From an uncultured Pseudomonadota bacterium (GTDB lineage: Bacteria; Pseudomonadota; Gammaproteobacteria; Methylococcales; Methylomonadaceae), in NCBI GenBank assembly GCA_903928965.1, contig CAIYSZ010000010.1, positions 1 through 46,729 on the forward strand: a stretch of 46,729 nt of DNA, in the 5' to 3' direction. How positions within the stretch are numbered: position 1 is the stretch's first letter; every line of letters begins with the position of its first letter. The notes under the pieces are model-generated. The model was given only the letters and a program-made list of their open reading frames with translations, searched no databases and was not told the origin of the DNA. Below are positions 25,050-34,811 of the stretch, piece by piece. The translations under genes were made by a program, and so were the position numbers.

Positions 25050-25591
25050 GAGGTTTCCTTGCAGGCGAAGATGCCCGCGGCGTTTCTTAAGTAACCTTTG
25101 TAGTCCATGCCGTAGCCGAACAGGTAGTGGTTGTCCACCGGCAGTCCGACGAAGTCGGCGGCAAGCGGTTTGGCGCGGCCTAGGTTTTTGTCGAGCAGCA
25201 CGGCGGTGTGTACGCTGCTCGCGCCGGCTAGCCGGCAGTAGTCGACGATGCCTTGCAGGGTGTGGCCTTCGTCTAGGATGTCGTCGATGATCAGCACGTT
25301 GCGCTGTTGCAGCGGGGTGGCCGGTTTATATTGCCATTGCAAATCGGAGCCGGCGGTGTTGTTGCGGTAGCGGGTGGCGTATGCGCAGTCTAGGGTCAGC
25401 GGAAAATTCAATTTCGGCAGCAATTGGCCGGTGACGATGATGCCGCCGTTGATGACGCAGAGGATTAACGGGTTTTGGTCGTGCAGTTTTTGGGTAATGG
25501 CTTGCGCCATGCTGTTCAGCGCGGCTTCGATTTGCGTTTCAGTATACAGGAGCCGCGCTTGTTGTTGCACTTGTTGAATTTCTTTAAGCAT
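25046..25591 (-). CDS. hpt: Hypoxanthine-guanine phosphoribosyltransferase
   Basis: Converts hypoxanthine/guanine plus PRPP to IMP/GMP. The 181-residue protein has the PRPP-binding motif NVLIIDDILDEGHTLQG near 98-114, the ICVING-like ILCVINGGIIVTGQLL, and a C-terminal VDNHYLFGYGMDYKGYLRN that binds the purine. It is encoded between nagZ (8-base overlap) and mtnP (4-base overlap) on one transcript. The coupling suggests recycling of the purine released by mtnP. Confidence 0.92.
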   Translation of the reverse strand: MLKEIQQVQQQARLLYTETQIEAALNSMAQAITQKLHDQNPLILCVINGGIIVTGQLLPKLNFPLTLDCAYATRYRNNTAGSDLQWQYKPATPLQQRNVLIIDDILDEGHTLQGIVDYCRLAGASSVHTAVLLDKNLGRAKPLAADFVGLPVDNHYLFGYGMDYKGYLRNAAGIFACKETS

Positions 25592-26603
25592 GGGCCGGGC
25601 TCAGGTTGGCTAATGATGTGGCGATGCGCCGCCATTCCGGTGAAGCATGCAGTTCGGCGCGGCTGATGGCGGGGGCTCGTTGGCCGAGTCGCCGCAGCCG
25701 TTCCGCGCGCTCCGGGGACGGTATTTGCGGCAGGCGGTCGAGGATTTGTTCGGCGGCGGCCGGATTGTTGCAGATCAGGATCATGTCGCAACCGGCTTGC
25801 AGCGCCAGTTCGGCGCGTTGCGGGTAGTCGCCGGCGCAATCGGCCCCGGCCATGTTGAGGTCGTCGCTGAGTATCGCGCCTTGGAATTCCAGCTCGCGGC
25901 GCAGGATCTGTTGCAGCCACATGCTGGAGAATCCGGCCGGCAGCGGGTCTATTTGCGGATAGAGGACGTGAGCCGGCATGATGGCGTCCAGTCCGGCGTC
26001 GATGAGGCGGCGGAATGGAATCAGGTCGCCGGCGCGGATGTCGTTTAGGCTGCGTTCGTCCACCGGCAGGGTTAGGTGCGAGTCGGGGCCGACGCCGCCG
26101 TGGCCGGGAAAGTGCTTGCCTACCGAGGCCATGCCGGCCGCGCGCATGCCGCGCATGAAGGCCAGCGCCAGCGCGGCGGTTTGTTCCGGGCCGGCGGCGA
26201 AGGCGCGGTCGCCTATGATTTCGCTGACGCCGTAATCAATATCCAGCACCGGCGCGAAACTGAAGTCCAAGCCGCAGGCAAGGAGTTCGGCCGCCATCAG
26301 CCAGCCGGCCGATTCGGCTAGGCCGGGAAATTCCGTGTAGGCCGCCGCCGGGGGCAGGCGCGTGAAGCCGGCATGGAAGCGTTGCACTCTGCCGCCTTCG
26401 TGGTCGACGGCGATTAATAGCGGGCCGCGGCGGGCTTGGCGTATGCTTTGGGTCAGCGCGGCAAGCTGAGCGGGTTCCTCGTAATTGCGGGTGAATAGTA
26501 TGACGCCGCCGGTGTTGGGATGGGCGAGTTTTTCCTGGTCCAGAGCCGTTAGGCTAACGCCTTCGATGTCCAGCATGACAGGGCCGGGTTGGGGTGTGGG
26601 CAT
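25584..26603 (-). CDS. nagZ: Beta-N-acetylhexosaminidase NagZ
   Basis: Cytoplasmic family-3 glycosidase that removes GlcNAc from anhydromuropeptides in peptidoglycan recycling. Starting from the MPTPQPGPVMLDIEGVSL methionine it has 339 residues (an upstream in-frame ATG would add 13). Seen: GGVILFTRNY, AVDHEGGRVQRF (about 77-88), the catalytic loop GKHFPGHGGVGPDSHLTLP with the His of the Asp-His dyad, and SDDLNM with the nucleophile aspartate. No convincing SD is visible at either start. First gene of nagZ-hpt-mtnP. Confidence 0.92.
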   Translation of the reverse strand: MPTPQPGPVMLDIEGVSLTALDQEKLAHPNTGGVILFTRNYEEPAQLAALTQSIRQARRGPLLIAVDHEGGRVQRFHAGFTRLPPAAAYTEFPGLAESAGWLMAAELLACGLDFSFAPVLDIDYGVSEIIGDRAFAAGPEQTAALALAFMRGMRAAGMASVGKHFPGHGGVGPDSHLTLPVDERSLNDIRAGDLIPFRRLIDAGLDAIMPAHVLYPQIDPLPAGFSSMWLQQILRRELEFQGAILSDDLNMAGADCAGDYPQRAELALQAGCDMILICNNPAAAEQILDRLPQIPSPERAERLRRLGQRAPAISRAELHASPEWRRIATSLANLSPAHA

Positions 26604-26642
26604 AGGTAGCTTAGTATTGAGTAATGATAGGTTGCTAGGCAA

Positions 26643-27059
26643 ACAAGTCTATCAAGTCATGGGGTTTAGTCAAATGGTTTGCGTGATTCGGCTCAGGGCG
26701 GGCTTGCAAGCCCTTGAATGCGTGGAGTTAGCCGCAAATCGGTCTTTCATTCGCGGTTTTTGCAAACAGGGGGCGCTTAATTCCGGGTTAATTCGTTCTA
26801 AAATCTCGGACGGCGTCAATTAGCCGGTTTCATTTTTCGGATTGCGCATAATGTTTACGCCGCATCCTTGCCACGCTTGCGCGTCGGGTTTATGATTCAG
26901 TGGGTTTAGCATGAATCAGCGTATTGCTTGACCGATTGTCTTGCTTGGCCGATTCGGGGTGGCGGCGCTTTCGGCTTGGACGAACCGGGTTTCAGCTAGG
27001 ATGGTTGCGCTGGTTGAGAGTTTTGATAATAAGCTGTAAACAATAATTCTCTATGTGTC
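26643..27059. other. 417-bp intergenic region without a gene
   Basis: It separates leftward nagZ from the rightward MBOAT gene, so it should contain both promoters. A perfect 14-bp palindrome GGGCTTGCAAGCCC lies at 26700-26713. No near-consensus promoter or riboswitch was recognised, and open frames in it lack ribosome-binding sites. Confidence 0.4.
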
Positions 27060-28535
27060 ATGTTATTTAATACTTTTGTTTTTGTTTTTGTTTTTCTGCC
27101 GTTGGCGTTGTTTGGATATTATGTTATTTCCAAATATTCCTTGCGTTATTCGGTATTCTTTTTGTTTTTGGCTTCGTTGGTGTTTTATAGTTATTGGAAG
27201 GTGGTTTTCCTGCCGCTGTTGCTGGGTTCGATTGCGGCCAATTATTTTTTCGGGAAGAAAATTTCTGAATACACTGAGTTGAATGACGATAAAAGCGCGA
27301 AATATTTTTTAACCCTGAGTTTGATTTTTAATCTGGGGTTATTGGCTTTTTTTAAATATGCCGATTTTTTCCTCGGCTTTATTGCCGCCTTGTTCGATTA
27401 TCCGTTTACGCCGTTTGGCGTTACTCTACCGATAGGAATTTCTTTTTTTACCTTTACGCAAATCGCTTATTTGGTTGATTGTAGAGTGGCCAAAATTAAG
27501 GAGTATAAGCCGGAGAATTACGGTTTGTTCGTGACTTATTTTCCGCATTTGATCGCCGGTCCGATTTTGCATCATAAGGATATGATGCCGCAGTTCGATC
27601 AGGTTAAGTCGCATGTTTTTTCCGGCAGCCGTTTGCTGGTTGGCTCCTTGTATTTTCTGATCGGTTTGTTCAAGAAGGTGGTGTTGGCGGATGGGGTGTC
27701 TAAATTCGTCGGTCCAATATTCGATGTTAATTATGCCTCCTTAACGCCGTTGGAGGCTTGGTGCGGGGCCTTGGCTTACACGTTTCAGTTGTATTTCGAT
27801 TTTTCGGCTTATTCGGAAATGGCTTACGGTTTGTCTTATATGTTCGGCATTATTTTGCCTATCAATTTTAATTCTCCGTACAAGTCGAAATCAATTATTG
27901 AGTTTTGGCGGTGTTGGCATATTACCTTGTCAACGTTTTTACGCGATTATTTGTATATTATTACCCTAGGCGGCAATCGCCGCGGTTTCTTCAGGCGCTA
28001 TTTTAATTTGTTGTTGACTATGTTGCTGGGGGGCTTATGGCACGGCGCTAATTTTACTTTTGTGATTTGGGGCGGGTTGCACGGGATTTATTTAATTATT
28101 AATCATGCCATCCGCAATGCGCTAAACGGCCGAAAGCATGCGCTGATTACTTTTATGGGCTGGTTATTGACTTTTGCGGCGGTGGTGCTTGCTTGGGTGT
28201 TGTTTCGCGCCAATAATTTGAGTATTGCCTTGCAAATTTTACGCGCAATGTTTGCGGGTACTTTTACGCCCGGCGACGGTGATTATTTAATGGGCTTGAA
28301 TCGCATTATGTCCATTGATGAGTGTTTGGCTTGGCTCGGCTTGACTGCTGCGATTAGTTTTTTTGCGCCGAATACTTATGAGCTGCTGGGCGTTGGAATC
28401 CGCGAACGGCTGGAGCTGCGCTTGCAAGGTTTGTTCGGCGGTTTGGTGATGGGCGCAGTGATGGTGATGTCGATCTTGCTGGTCTTGATTAGCGAAACCG
28501 TGGGCGTTTCCGAATTTTTATACTTTAACTTTTAA
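27060..28535 (+). CDS. MBOAT O-acyltransferase (AlgI/DltB-like)
   Basis: Polytopic membrane enzyme that moves acetyl groups across the inner membrane to an envelope polysaccharide. The 491-residue protein has about ten helices, the AlgI-type start MLFNTFVFVFVFLPLALFGYY, PIGISFFTFTQIAYLVD (124-140), FPHLIAGPILHHKDMMPQF (161-179), FDFSAYSEMAYGLSYMFGI and FWRCWHITLSTFLRDYLYI with His287, and the catalytic His328 in GGLWHGANFTF. The gene is followed after 21 bp by an SGNH protein, the usual partner. No alginate biosynthesis genes are nearby, so the target polymer is unknown. Confidence 0.9.
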   Translation: MLFNTFVFVFVFLPLALFGYYVISKYSLRYSVFFLFLASLVFYSYWKVVFLPLLLGSIAANYFFGKKISEYTELNDDKSAKYFLTLSLIFNLGLLAFFKYADFFLGFIAALFDYPFTPFGVTLPIGISFFTFTQIAYLVDCRVAKIKEYKPENYGLFVTYFPHLIAGPILHHKDMMPQFDQVKSHVFSGSRLLVGSLYFLIGLFKKVVLADGVSKFVGPIFDVNYASLTPLEAWCGALAYTFQLYFDFSAYSEMAYGLSYMFGIILPINFNSPYKSKSIIEFWRCWHITLSTFLRDYLYIITLGGNRRGFFRRYFNLLLTMLLGGLWHGANFTFVIWGGLHGIYLIINHAIRNALNGRKHALITFMGWLLTFAAVVLAWVLFRANNLSIALQILRAMFAGTFTPGDGDYLMGLNRIMSIDECLAWLGLTAAISFFAPNTYELLGVGIRERLELRLQGLFGGLVMGAVMVMSILLVLISETVGVSEFLYFNF

Positions 28536-28556
28536 CTTTAATTTTAACTTAGCATC

Positions 28557-29618
28557 ATGCGTTCACCACATAATACCTTGCGATTTTTTGCCGGTTTGGT
28601 TCTAGGCGCAGTGGGTTGTTTATTGGTTCTGGAAATTGCGCTGCGTTTTTTGCCGGTTTACTCCGGCATCCGCATGACAAGCGGCGGCGGCGAGCAGGCG
28701 TTTATGCATAAGTTGCCGCATCAGCCTTATGTGTATTCTTACGGTTGGAATTTGGCTAATGCCAACCGAGGCATGGTGAATGCCTTGGGTTTCACTAATT
28801 CGCCGGATTCCATGGCCCCCGGCGGGGTAATAGTGGTGGGTGATAGTTATATTGAAGCCTTGATGTTGGATTTTCCGGATACTTTGCAAGGCCGTTTGGC
28901 GCGGATGATGCCCGGTCAGGTGCTGGCCTTGGGTACTTCCGGCTATGGTTTGGCCGATTATTTGCCGTTGTTGGAGACTTATGCTTCAAAATTTCATCCC
29001 GCCACGGTGGTGATATTTATCGGCGGGCGGGATTTGGACGAGTTATTGGTGAAGCCGTTGCCGGGGTATAATTATTTTTGGCTGGATGACGGGGTGGTGA
29101 AAACTCGGCAAATTCCTTATATTGAATCGCCGTTGAAAGAAAAAGTCATGCAGTCGGCCTTGGTGCGTTATTTATTCTATAATTTGAAAGTTTCTTTATG
29201 GATTAATCAGTTGACTGGACGTTTCTCCGTGGTTAAGCCGGCGCTCAAGGCGGATTTGCAAACGAATAAGGAATTGAAGCAGCGTTATTTGGATTATTTT
29301 TTTGATCGCTTGCAACAGATTGCCGGGCAATACCGCTTCAAGCCGGTTTTCTTGCTGGATGGCGACCGTAAGAATATTTATTTGGGCCGGCTGGAGACGG
29401 AAAAATCCAAGCTTGATGAGGTGGAGGCGGATCGACGTCTATTTTTAGGTTATGCGCGGCGCGCCAATATGTCGGCGATTGATATGGAGCCGCTGTTTAA
29501 TCGCCATTGGCAAGTCAATCGGGAAAGATTGGATTGGCTGCCGATGGATGGGCATTGGAATCCGGCGGCGCATAAATTGGCCGCCGAGGCTATTATTCAG
29601 GCTTTGAAAGAACCTTAG
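28557..29618 (+). CDS. SGNH-fold acetyl-transfer partner (AlgX/AlgJ-like)
   Basis: The 353-residue protein is anchored by an N-terminal TM (about 8-28) and is otherwise probably periplasmic. It has GDS (95-97, nucleophile Ser97), [23 protein letters not shown], and DGHWNPAAH with Asp331/His333, i.e. a complete SGNH triad. Such proteins receive acetyl from MBOAT partners or transfer it to the polysaccharide. The upstream gene is MBOAT, and together they form a two-gene acetylation unit. Its 3' end overlaps the convergent mnmA end by 4 bases. Confidence 0.8.
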   Translation: MRSPHNTLRFFAGLVLGAVGCLLVLEIALRFLPVYSGIRMTSGGGEQAFMHKLPHQPYVYSYGWNLANANRGMVNALGFTNSPDSMAPGGVIVVGDSYIEALMLDFPDTLQGRLARMMPGQVLALGTSGYGLADYLPLLETYASKFHPATVVIFIGGRDLDELLVKPLPGYNYFWLDDGVVKTRQIPYIESPLKEKVMQSALVRYLFYNLKVSLWINQLTGRFSVVKPALKADLQTNKELKQRYLDYFFDRLQQIAGQYRFKPVFLLDGDRKNIYLGRLETEKSKLDEVEADRRLFLGYARRANMSAIDMEPLFNRHWQVNRERLDWLPMDGHWNPAAHKLAAEAIIQALKEP

Positions 29619-30751
29619 GCTGAGCCGGGCGCGGCGTTGTAGCGGTGTTCGATGATGGCTCCGCCCAAGCATTGTTCATCAAGATAGAATACGACCGATT
29701 GTCCCGGCGTGATGGCGCGTTGCGGCTGGTCGAAGCTGACTTTGAGCCGGCCGCCGGGCAGCGCTTGAAGCAGGCATGGCTGGTCCGGTTGCCGGTAGCG
29801 GGTTTTCGCGGCGCAGCGCAATGGGGTTGCCGGCGGATGGTTTCCGCACCAATCCGCTTGGCCCGCTTCGAGGGTGTCGTGCAGCAGTAAGGGGTGGTCG
29901 TGGCCTTGTCCCACTAGCAATACGTTGTTGCTTAAATCTTTGTCCAGTACGAACCAGGGTTCGTCGGGCGCGTTTTTGACGCCGCCTATGCCTAGTCCTT
30001 GGCGCTGGCCCAGTGTGTAATACATTAAGCCGTGGTGTTGGCCCAGATATTGGCCTTCCGGGGTGCGGATTTCGCCCGGTTGGTTGGGCAGGTAGCGTTC
30101 GAGGAATTCCTTGAATTTGCGTTCGCCGATGAAGCAGATGCCGGTGCTGTCCTTTTTGCGGGCGTTGGCGAAGCCGGCGGCTTCGGCCATGGCGCGGATT
30201 TCCGTTTTGTGTAGATGGCCGATCGGGAACAGGGTTTGACTTAAGGCGGTTTGTCCCATGGCGTATAAAAAGTAGCTCTGTTCTTTGTTCGGGTCCAGCC
30301 CTTTCAACAGGCGGTGTTCGTTGTCCGCGGCGTCAACGCGGGCGTAATGGCCGGTGGCGATGGCTTCCGCGCCCAGCGTGTCCAAGGCGTAGTGCAGAAA
30401 CGCATTGAATTTTACGTGTTTATTACACAAGATGTCCGGGTTGGGGGTGCGTCCGGCTTGAAATTCGGTCAGAAAGACTTCAAACACTTGTTCCCAATAT
30501 TCGGCGCTGAAATTGACGGCCAGAAGTTCGATGTCCAGTTTGTCGCAGACTTGCCGAGCGTCCGCCAGGTCGCGCATGGCGGTGCAGTATTCGGTGCCGT
30601 CGTCTTCCTCCCAGTTTTTCATGAACAGGCCGGTCACGCGGTAGCCTTGCCGCTGGAGATAGAGAGCGGTGACGGCGGAGTCCACGCCGCCGGACATGCC
30701 TACGATGACGTGAACGTCGTTTGATCCGGCGCTGATTGAACCTACACTCAT
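29615..30751 (-). CDS. mnmA: tRNA 2-thiouridylase MnmA
   Basis: Thiolates U34 of tRNA Lys, Glu and Gln. It has 378 residues: the PP-loop [16 protein letters not shown] (near 17-32), [25 protein letters not shown] with the first catalytic Cys, [20 protein letters not shown] with the second Cys, [14 protein letters not shown] and a C-terminal beta barrel. The start overlaps the nudJ stop by 4 bases, and nudJ-mnmA is the E. coli order. HflD, the third member in E. coli, is not here. Confidence 0.95.
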   Translation of the reverse strand: MSVGSISAGSNDVHVIVGMSGGVDSAVTALYLQRQGYRVTGLFMKNWEEDDGTEYCTAMRDLADARQVCDKLDIELLAVNFSAEYWEQVFEVFLTEFQAGRTPNPDILCNKHVKFNAFLHYALDTLGAEAIATGHYARVDAADNEHRLLKGLDPNKEQSYFLYAMGQTALSQTLFPIGHLHKTEIRAMAEAAGFANARKKDSTGICFIGERKFKEFLERYLPNQPGEIRTPEGQYLGQHHGLMYYTLGQRQGLGIGGVKNAPDEPWFVLDKDLSNNVLLVGQGHDHPLLLHDTLEAGQADWCGNHPPATPLRCAAKTRYRQPDQPCLLQALPGGRLKVSFDQPQRAITPGQSVVFYLDEQCLGGAIIEHRYNAAPGSA

Positions 30752-31206
30752 TGATCTAGGAAGTTTTGTACCACGGACAGCGGATAGCGGTCGCCATTTA
30801 GATAGCTTTCTATGCTTTTTAGCACCAGCGCGCTACGCAGTTGGGTGGTTCGGGCGCGGATTTGCGCCAGGGTTAGCCAGTGGGTGGCGATGATATCCAA
30901 ATCCAGGGCTTGCGCGGCGTCGTGGTCGTGAACCTCGCCGGTGAAGCAAAAGCGCACGAAGCTGGGCGCTTCCGGATTTTTGCGCCATAGTTGCACCGCT
31001 ACCAAGGCCGTGGGTTGGAATCGCCAGGCGGTTTCCTCGCGCACTTCGCGGATTGCGGCGTCGATGATGGATTCACCGCCTTCCAAGTGGCCAGCCGGTT
31101 GGTTGAACAGCTTGCCGCGCTCCACGCTTTCCTCGACCATAAGAAAGCGTCCGTCTTGTTCGATCACGGCGGCGACGGTGACATGGGGTTTCCAGATTTG
31201 CGTCAT
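30748..31206 (-). CDS. nudJ: Nudix phosphatase NudJ-like
   Basis: The 152-residue Nudix hydrolase has the box [21 protein letters not shown] (about 39-59). The N-terminus [21 protein letters not shown] and the link to mnmA match NudJ (HMP-PP/nucleoside triphosphatase) of E. coli. NudJ hydrolyses hydroxymethylpyrimidine pyrophosphate; the substrate here is inferred by synteny. The thiamine genes thiD and thiE occur 12 kb away in the same window. Confidence 0.88.
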   Translation of the reverse strand: MTQIWKPHVTVAAVIEQDGRFLMVEESVERGKLFNQPAGHLEGGESIIDAAIREVREETAWRFQPTALVAVQLWRKNPEAPSFVRFCFTGEVHDHDAAQALDLDIIATHWLTLAQIRARTTQLRSALVLKSIESYLNGDRYPLSVVQNFLDQ

Positions 31207-31416
31207 CTTGCATCAAAACATATATGATAACTTTTAATTATAGCATATTGAAGAAAAATATTATGCGATTAATTTGTGCGCCTGATATTTATTGCTAGCG
31301 CGCAATCTGGCGTGTTGTGTGTTTTGTGTTTGGCCGCCTTGCCGGATGGTTGCGGTTTCTTTTTCAATGCGCTTTTTCGGAAAACAATGTTTTTCATTTT
31401 TTTTTACGCTTACGCA

Positions 31417-31459
31417 TTGAAATTTGCCGAGATTGCCGCTATGGTAAGCACATGCTTAC
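31417..31459 (+). promoter_or_regulatory. clpSA promoter with overlapping palindrome
   Basis: TTGAAA (31417-31422), 17 bases, TATGGT (31440-31445), 33 bp upstream of clpS. A perfect palindrome GTAAGC-ACAT-GCTTAC (31444-31459) overlaps the expected start point, as a repressor operator would. The factor is unknown. The rest of the 272-bp gap (31207-31478) shows no gene. Confidence 0.5.
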
Positions 31460-31478
31460 AAATTTACGCAGCTAGTTT

Positions 31479-31802
31479 ATGTCCGATTTTAATCCTTTCA
31501 AGGATTCCGATAACAGTATTGAGGTTGAAGAATCCAAGCCTGAATTAAAAAAGCCCCCTTTATATAAAGTTATTCTTTTGAATGACGATTTTACTCCCAT
31601 GGATTTTGTAGTCGAAATCCTGATGGAATTTTTTAGTATGAACCAGGAAAAAGCAACTCAGGTCATGCTGCAAGTGCATACTCAGGGCGTGGGAGTGTGT
31701 GGAACTTACAGCAAGGACGTGGCGGAAACCAAGGTGCATATTGTCAATCAATACTCCCGTGAACACCATCACCCGTTGATGTGTGCCATGGAAGAGGCCT
31801 AA
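31479..31802 (+). CDS. clpS: ClpA adaptor ClpS
   Basis: Adaptor that delivers N-degron substrates to ClpAP. The 107-residue protein has a flexible acidic N-terminus and the conserved core [23 protein letters not shown] (27-49), [20 protein letters not shown], and substrate-pocket residues of the family. It is encoded 10 bp upstream of clpA, as usual. Confidence 0.96.
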   Translation: MSDFNPFKDSDNSIEVEESKPELKKPPLYKVILLNDDFTPMDFVVEILMEFFSMNQEKATQVMLQVHTQGVGVCGTYSKDVAETKVHIVNQYSREHHHPLMCAMEEA

Positions 31803-31812
31803 GAGGTGATTT

Positions 31813-34098
31813 ATGCTCAGCAAAGAACTTGAAAACACATTGAACAAGGCTTTTGCCTTGGCGCATAGCCAGAGGCATGAGTTTATCACCGTGGAGCACA
31901 TCCTATTAAGTTTGCTGGACGATGCCGACACCGTACCTATTTTGATTGCTTGCGCTTGTAACGTGAACGCCTTGCGCGCCGAGTTGAAGGAGTTTATTAC
32001 CGCGACGGTGCCGCGGATTCCGAAGGAATCGCCGCGGGATACGCAGCCGACCTTGGGTTTTCAGCGCGTGTTGCAGCGCGCCGTGTTTCATGTGCAGGCT
32101 TCCGAGAAACAGGAAGTCACCGGCGCTAATTTGTTCGTGGCCTTGTTCAGCGAGCAGGAGTCGCATGCGGTGTATTTGTTGTACAAACAAGAAATAACCC
32201 GCTTGGATGTGGTTAATTATCTGGCGCATGGGGTGTCTAAGATTGAGAAGCAACCGAATAAGGCCGCTCTCGGCGCTGAACCGGAGCAGGAAAAAAGCAA
32301 TGCCGCCGAAGCCCAGTCCAATCCGTTGCAGCGTTACGCCACCAACTTGAATGCCGAGGCGCTGAAGGGCAATATTGATCCCTTGATCGGCCGGGAGTCG
32401 GAAGTGGAGCGCTTGATTCAGGTCTTGTGCCGCCGGCGTAAAAACAATCCTTTGTTGGTCGGCGAGGCCGGCGTGGGTAAAACCGCGATCGTGGAGGGCT
32501 TGGCCAAGCGCATCGTGGATAAGGACGCCCCTGGGGTATTGTTGAGCAGCGTTATTTATTCCCTGGATATGGGCGCTTTGGTGGCGGGCACCAAATACCG
32601 CGGCGATTTTGAAAAACGGTTAAAAGAGCTGGTGGCGCAATTAAAGAAAGAGCCGCATAGTATTCTGTTTATCGACGAGATTCACACCATAATCGGCGCG
32701 GGTTCCGCTTCCGGCGGCGTGATGGACGCCTCTAATTTAATCAAGCCGGTGCTGGCCTCCGGCCAGTTGCGTTGCATAGGCTCCACGACTTATCAAGAAT
32801 ACCGGGGCATTTTCGAGAAGGATCACGCGCTGGCGCGGCGGTTTCAGAAAATCGACATTACCGAGCCGAGCATAGAAGACACGGTGCAAATTTTGCGCGG
32901 TTTGCGTTCGCGGTTTGAGGAGCATCATGAATTGCATTACACCACCGATGCCTTGCAAACGGCGGTGGAGTTGTCGGTGCGCTATATCACCGACCGGCAT
33001 TTGCCGGACAAGGCCATCGATGTGATAGACGAGGCCGGCGCGCGGCAGCGTTTGTTCGCGGAAAGCGAGCGCAAGACGATTATCGACATCGCCGACATTG
33101 AGGAAATCGTCGCCAAGATGGCGCGGGTGCCGGCGCAAACCGTTTCCGAAAACGACATCGACAAGCTGTCGAATTTGGAGAAAAATTTGAAAATGCTGGT
33201 GTTCGGACAAGACGAGGCCATCGGCGAGTTGGCCACCGCGATTAAATTGTCCCGCGCCGGATTGCGCGACAGCAGCAAAACCATAGGCGCGTTTTTGTTC
33301 GCGGGGCCTACCGGCGTCGGCAAGACCGAGGTCACCCGGCAATTGGCCAAGGTGTTGGGCATTGAGTTGATTCGTTTCGACATGTCTGAATATATGGAGC
33401 GGCATACGGTGTCGCGCCTGATAGGCGCGCCGCCGGGCTATATCGGCTATGACCAGGGCGGTTTATTGACCGACGCGGTGACCAAGCATCCGCATTCGGT
33501 ATTGTTGCTGGACGAATTAGAGAAAGCGCATCCCGACGTGTTTAATTTGTTGCTGCAAGTGATGGATCACGGCGTGTTGACCGACAATAACGGCCGCAAA
33601 GCCGATTTCCGTAACGTTATTTTAGTCATGACGACTAACGCGGGCGCGGAAGAGGGGGCGCGGGCTTCCATCGGATTTACCCACCAGAATCACGCGACTG
33701 ACAGCATGAAGGTGATCGAGCGGTCGTTTTCGCCGGAGTTCCGTAACCGGTTGGACGCCATTGTGCAGTTCAAGCCTTTGGATATGTCGGTCGTTGGTTT
33801 TGTGGTGGATAAATTTATTTTTGAGCTGGAAGCCTTGTTAGAGGATAAAAACGTGACCTTGACTTTGGAGCCGGAGGCGCGCGCATGGTTGGCGCGGCAC
33901 GGTTACGATGCGCGCATGGGCGCGCGGCCTATGGCGAGATTGATTCAGGACAAGCTGAAAAAGCCTTTGGCGGAGGAATTGTTGTTTGGCCGCTTGGTGG
34001 AAGGCGGCAGGGTGCGGGTGTTCGTAAAAGGCGAGGACTTGGAGTTCGCCATAGACGGCAAGCGTTTGGTGGCAACTTCGCTGTCGCGGACGGTATAG
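31813..34098 (+). CDS. clpA: ATP-dependent Clp protease ATP-binding subunit ClpA
   Basis: AAA+ unfoldase that feeds ClpP. It has 761 residues: double Clp_N domain (1-150), first AAA module with Walker A GEAGVGKT and Walker B ILFIDEIH, second module with GPTGVGKT (about 497-504), [13 protein letters not shown] and arginine finger SPEFRNRLD, and a C-terminal D2-small domain. The IGF/L-type loop needed to bind ClpP is seen as ASIGFTHQN near 624. clpP itself is not in the window. Confidence 0.96.
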   Translation: MLSKELENTLNKAFALAHSQRHEFITVEHILLSLLDDADTVPILIACACNVNALRAELKEFITATVPRIPKESPRDTQPTLGFQRVLQRAVFHVQASEKQEVTGANLFVALFSEQESHAVYLLYKQEITRLDVVNYLAHGVSKIEKQPNKAALGAEPEQEKSNAAEAQSNPLQRYATNLNAEALKGNIDPLIGRESEVERLIQVLCRRRKNNPLLVGEAGVGKTAIVEGLAKRIVDKDAPGVLLSSVIYSLDMGALVAGTKYRGDFEKRLKELVAQLKKEPHSILFIDEIHTIIGAGSASGGVMDASNLIKPVLASGQLRCIGSTTYQEYRGIFEKDHALARRFQKIDITEPSIEDTVQILRGLRSRFEEHHELHYTTDALQTAVELSVRYITDRHLPDKAIDVIDEAGARQRLFAESERKTIIDIADIEEIVAKMARVPAQTVSENDIDKLSNLEKNLKMLVFGQDEAIGELATAIKLSRAGLRDSSKTIGAFLFAGPTGVGKTEVTRQLAKVLGIELIRFDMSEYMERHTVSRLIGAPPGYIGYDQGGLLTDAVTKHPHSVLLLDELEKAHPDVFNLLLQVMDHGVLTDNNGRKADFRNVILVMTTNAGAEEGARASIGFTHQNHATDSMKVIERSFSPEFRNRLDAIVQFKPLDMSVVGFVVDKFIFELEALLEDKNVTLTLEPEARAWLARHGYDARMGARPMARLIQDKLKKPLAEELLFGRLVEGGRVRVFVKGEDLEFAIDGKRLVATSLSRTV

Positions 34099-34113
34099 AG
34101 CGCTTAAGCGCTC
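34098..34113. terminator. Palindrome between clpA and infA
   Basis: GAGCGCTTAAGCGCTC is a perfect 16-bp palindrome at the end of clpA (its first base is the last base of the stop codon), between convergent genes. No T-run follows, so it is at best a weak bidirectional terminator or mRNA-end hairpin. Confidence 0.35.
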
Positions 34114-34129
34114 GCCCGCTGTTTCAAGA

Positions 34130-34348
34130 TTAACGATTACGGAAGGTGATGCGGCCTTTGGTCAGATCGTAGGGCGTCATTTCCACCCTGACTTTGTCGC
34201 CGGTAAGTATGCGAATGTAGTGTTTACGCATTTTGCCGGAGATGTGCGCGGTGACGATGTGTCCGTTTTCCAATTCGACGCGAAACATAGTGTTCGGCAG
34301 GGTGTCGATGACCTTGCCGTCCATTTCAATTTGATCTTCTTTTGACAT
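34130..34348 (-). CDS. infA: Translation initiation factor IF-1
   Basis: The 72-residue S1/OB-fold protein ([66 protein letters not shown]) binds the ribosomal A site during initiation. The clpS-clpA-infA neighbourhood is typical of gammaproteobacteria. Confidence 0.98.
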   Translation of the reverse strand: MSKEDQIEMDGKVIDTLPNTMFRVELENGHIVTAHISGKMRKHYIRILTGDKVRVEMTPYDLTKGRITFRNR

Positions 34349-34461
34349 ATAATTTCTTAAGTAGCTAGATTCCCCATTTTAACATGCTTTAGGGCTTGCC
34401 GGCGGCAATGCCTAGAAATTTTGTCGTTCTTGTTTAATTAAAAACGCCTTTCTTGACGATT

Positions 34462-34737
34462 CTATGGGTTTCCCGTTGCCGGAGCCTGCTGCGCCGCGTG
34501 ACGCAATTGCGTGATGCGCGCGCCTATGCCTTCAGGTTGAAACCAACCTAAGGCGAGCGCGATGAAGATAAAAATAAACAACAGCAGGGAAAGGCCGATG
34601 CGAACGGCCAGCGATTTGAAGATTTTCTCTGATGCGGCTTGATCTTGATTTTTATTGGTTACCAATAAGCGAAGTGCATTGACCAGACTGGCGACGATGA
34701 CCAGGAATGTTGCGATGGCGAGGACTTTGATTAACAT
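34462..34737 (-). CDS. DUF2909 twin-transmembrane protein
   Basis: The 91-residue protein has two hydrophobic helices (about 5-25 and 47-67) flanking a charged loop, with the KVLAIATFLVIVASLVNALRLLV and RIGLSLLLFIFIFIALALGWF segments of the DUF2909 family. Genes of this family lie beside SURF1 in cytochrome oxidase clusters. Here it is divergent from SURF1, 74 bp apart. The function is unknown, probably in terminal oxidase assembly. Confidence 0.8.
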   Translation of the reverse strand: MLIKVLAIATFLVIVASLVNALRLLVTNKNQDQAASEKIFKSLAVRIGLSLLLFIFIFIALALGWFQPEGIGARITQLRHAAQQAPATGNP

Positions 34738-34811
34738 AATGCGGTCTAAACAAATTAAAATGGCATTTTCGGTTATCCTGCGCGGCTTGCCAATAGTCTA
34801 GGGCGTTAAAT

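Noticed and set aside
26643..27059. Small gene in the nagZ-MBOAT gap
   Set aside because: Open frames there lack ribosome-binding sites and overlap the expected promoters.
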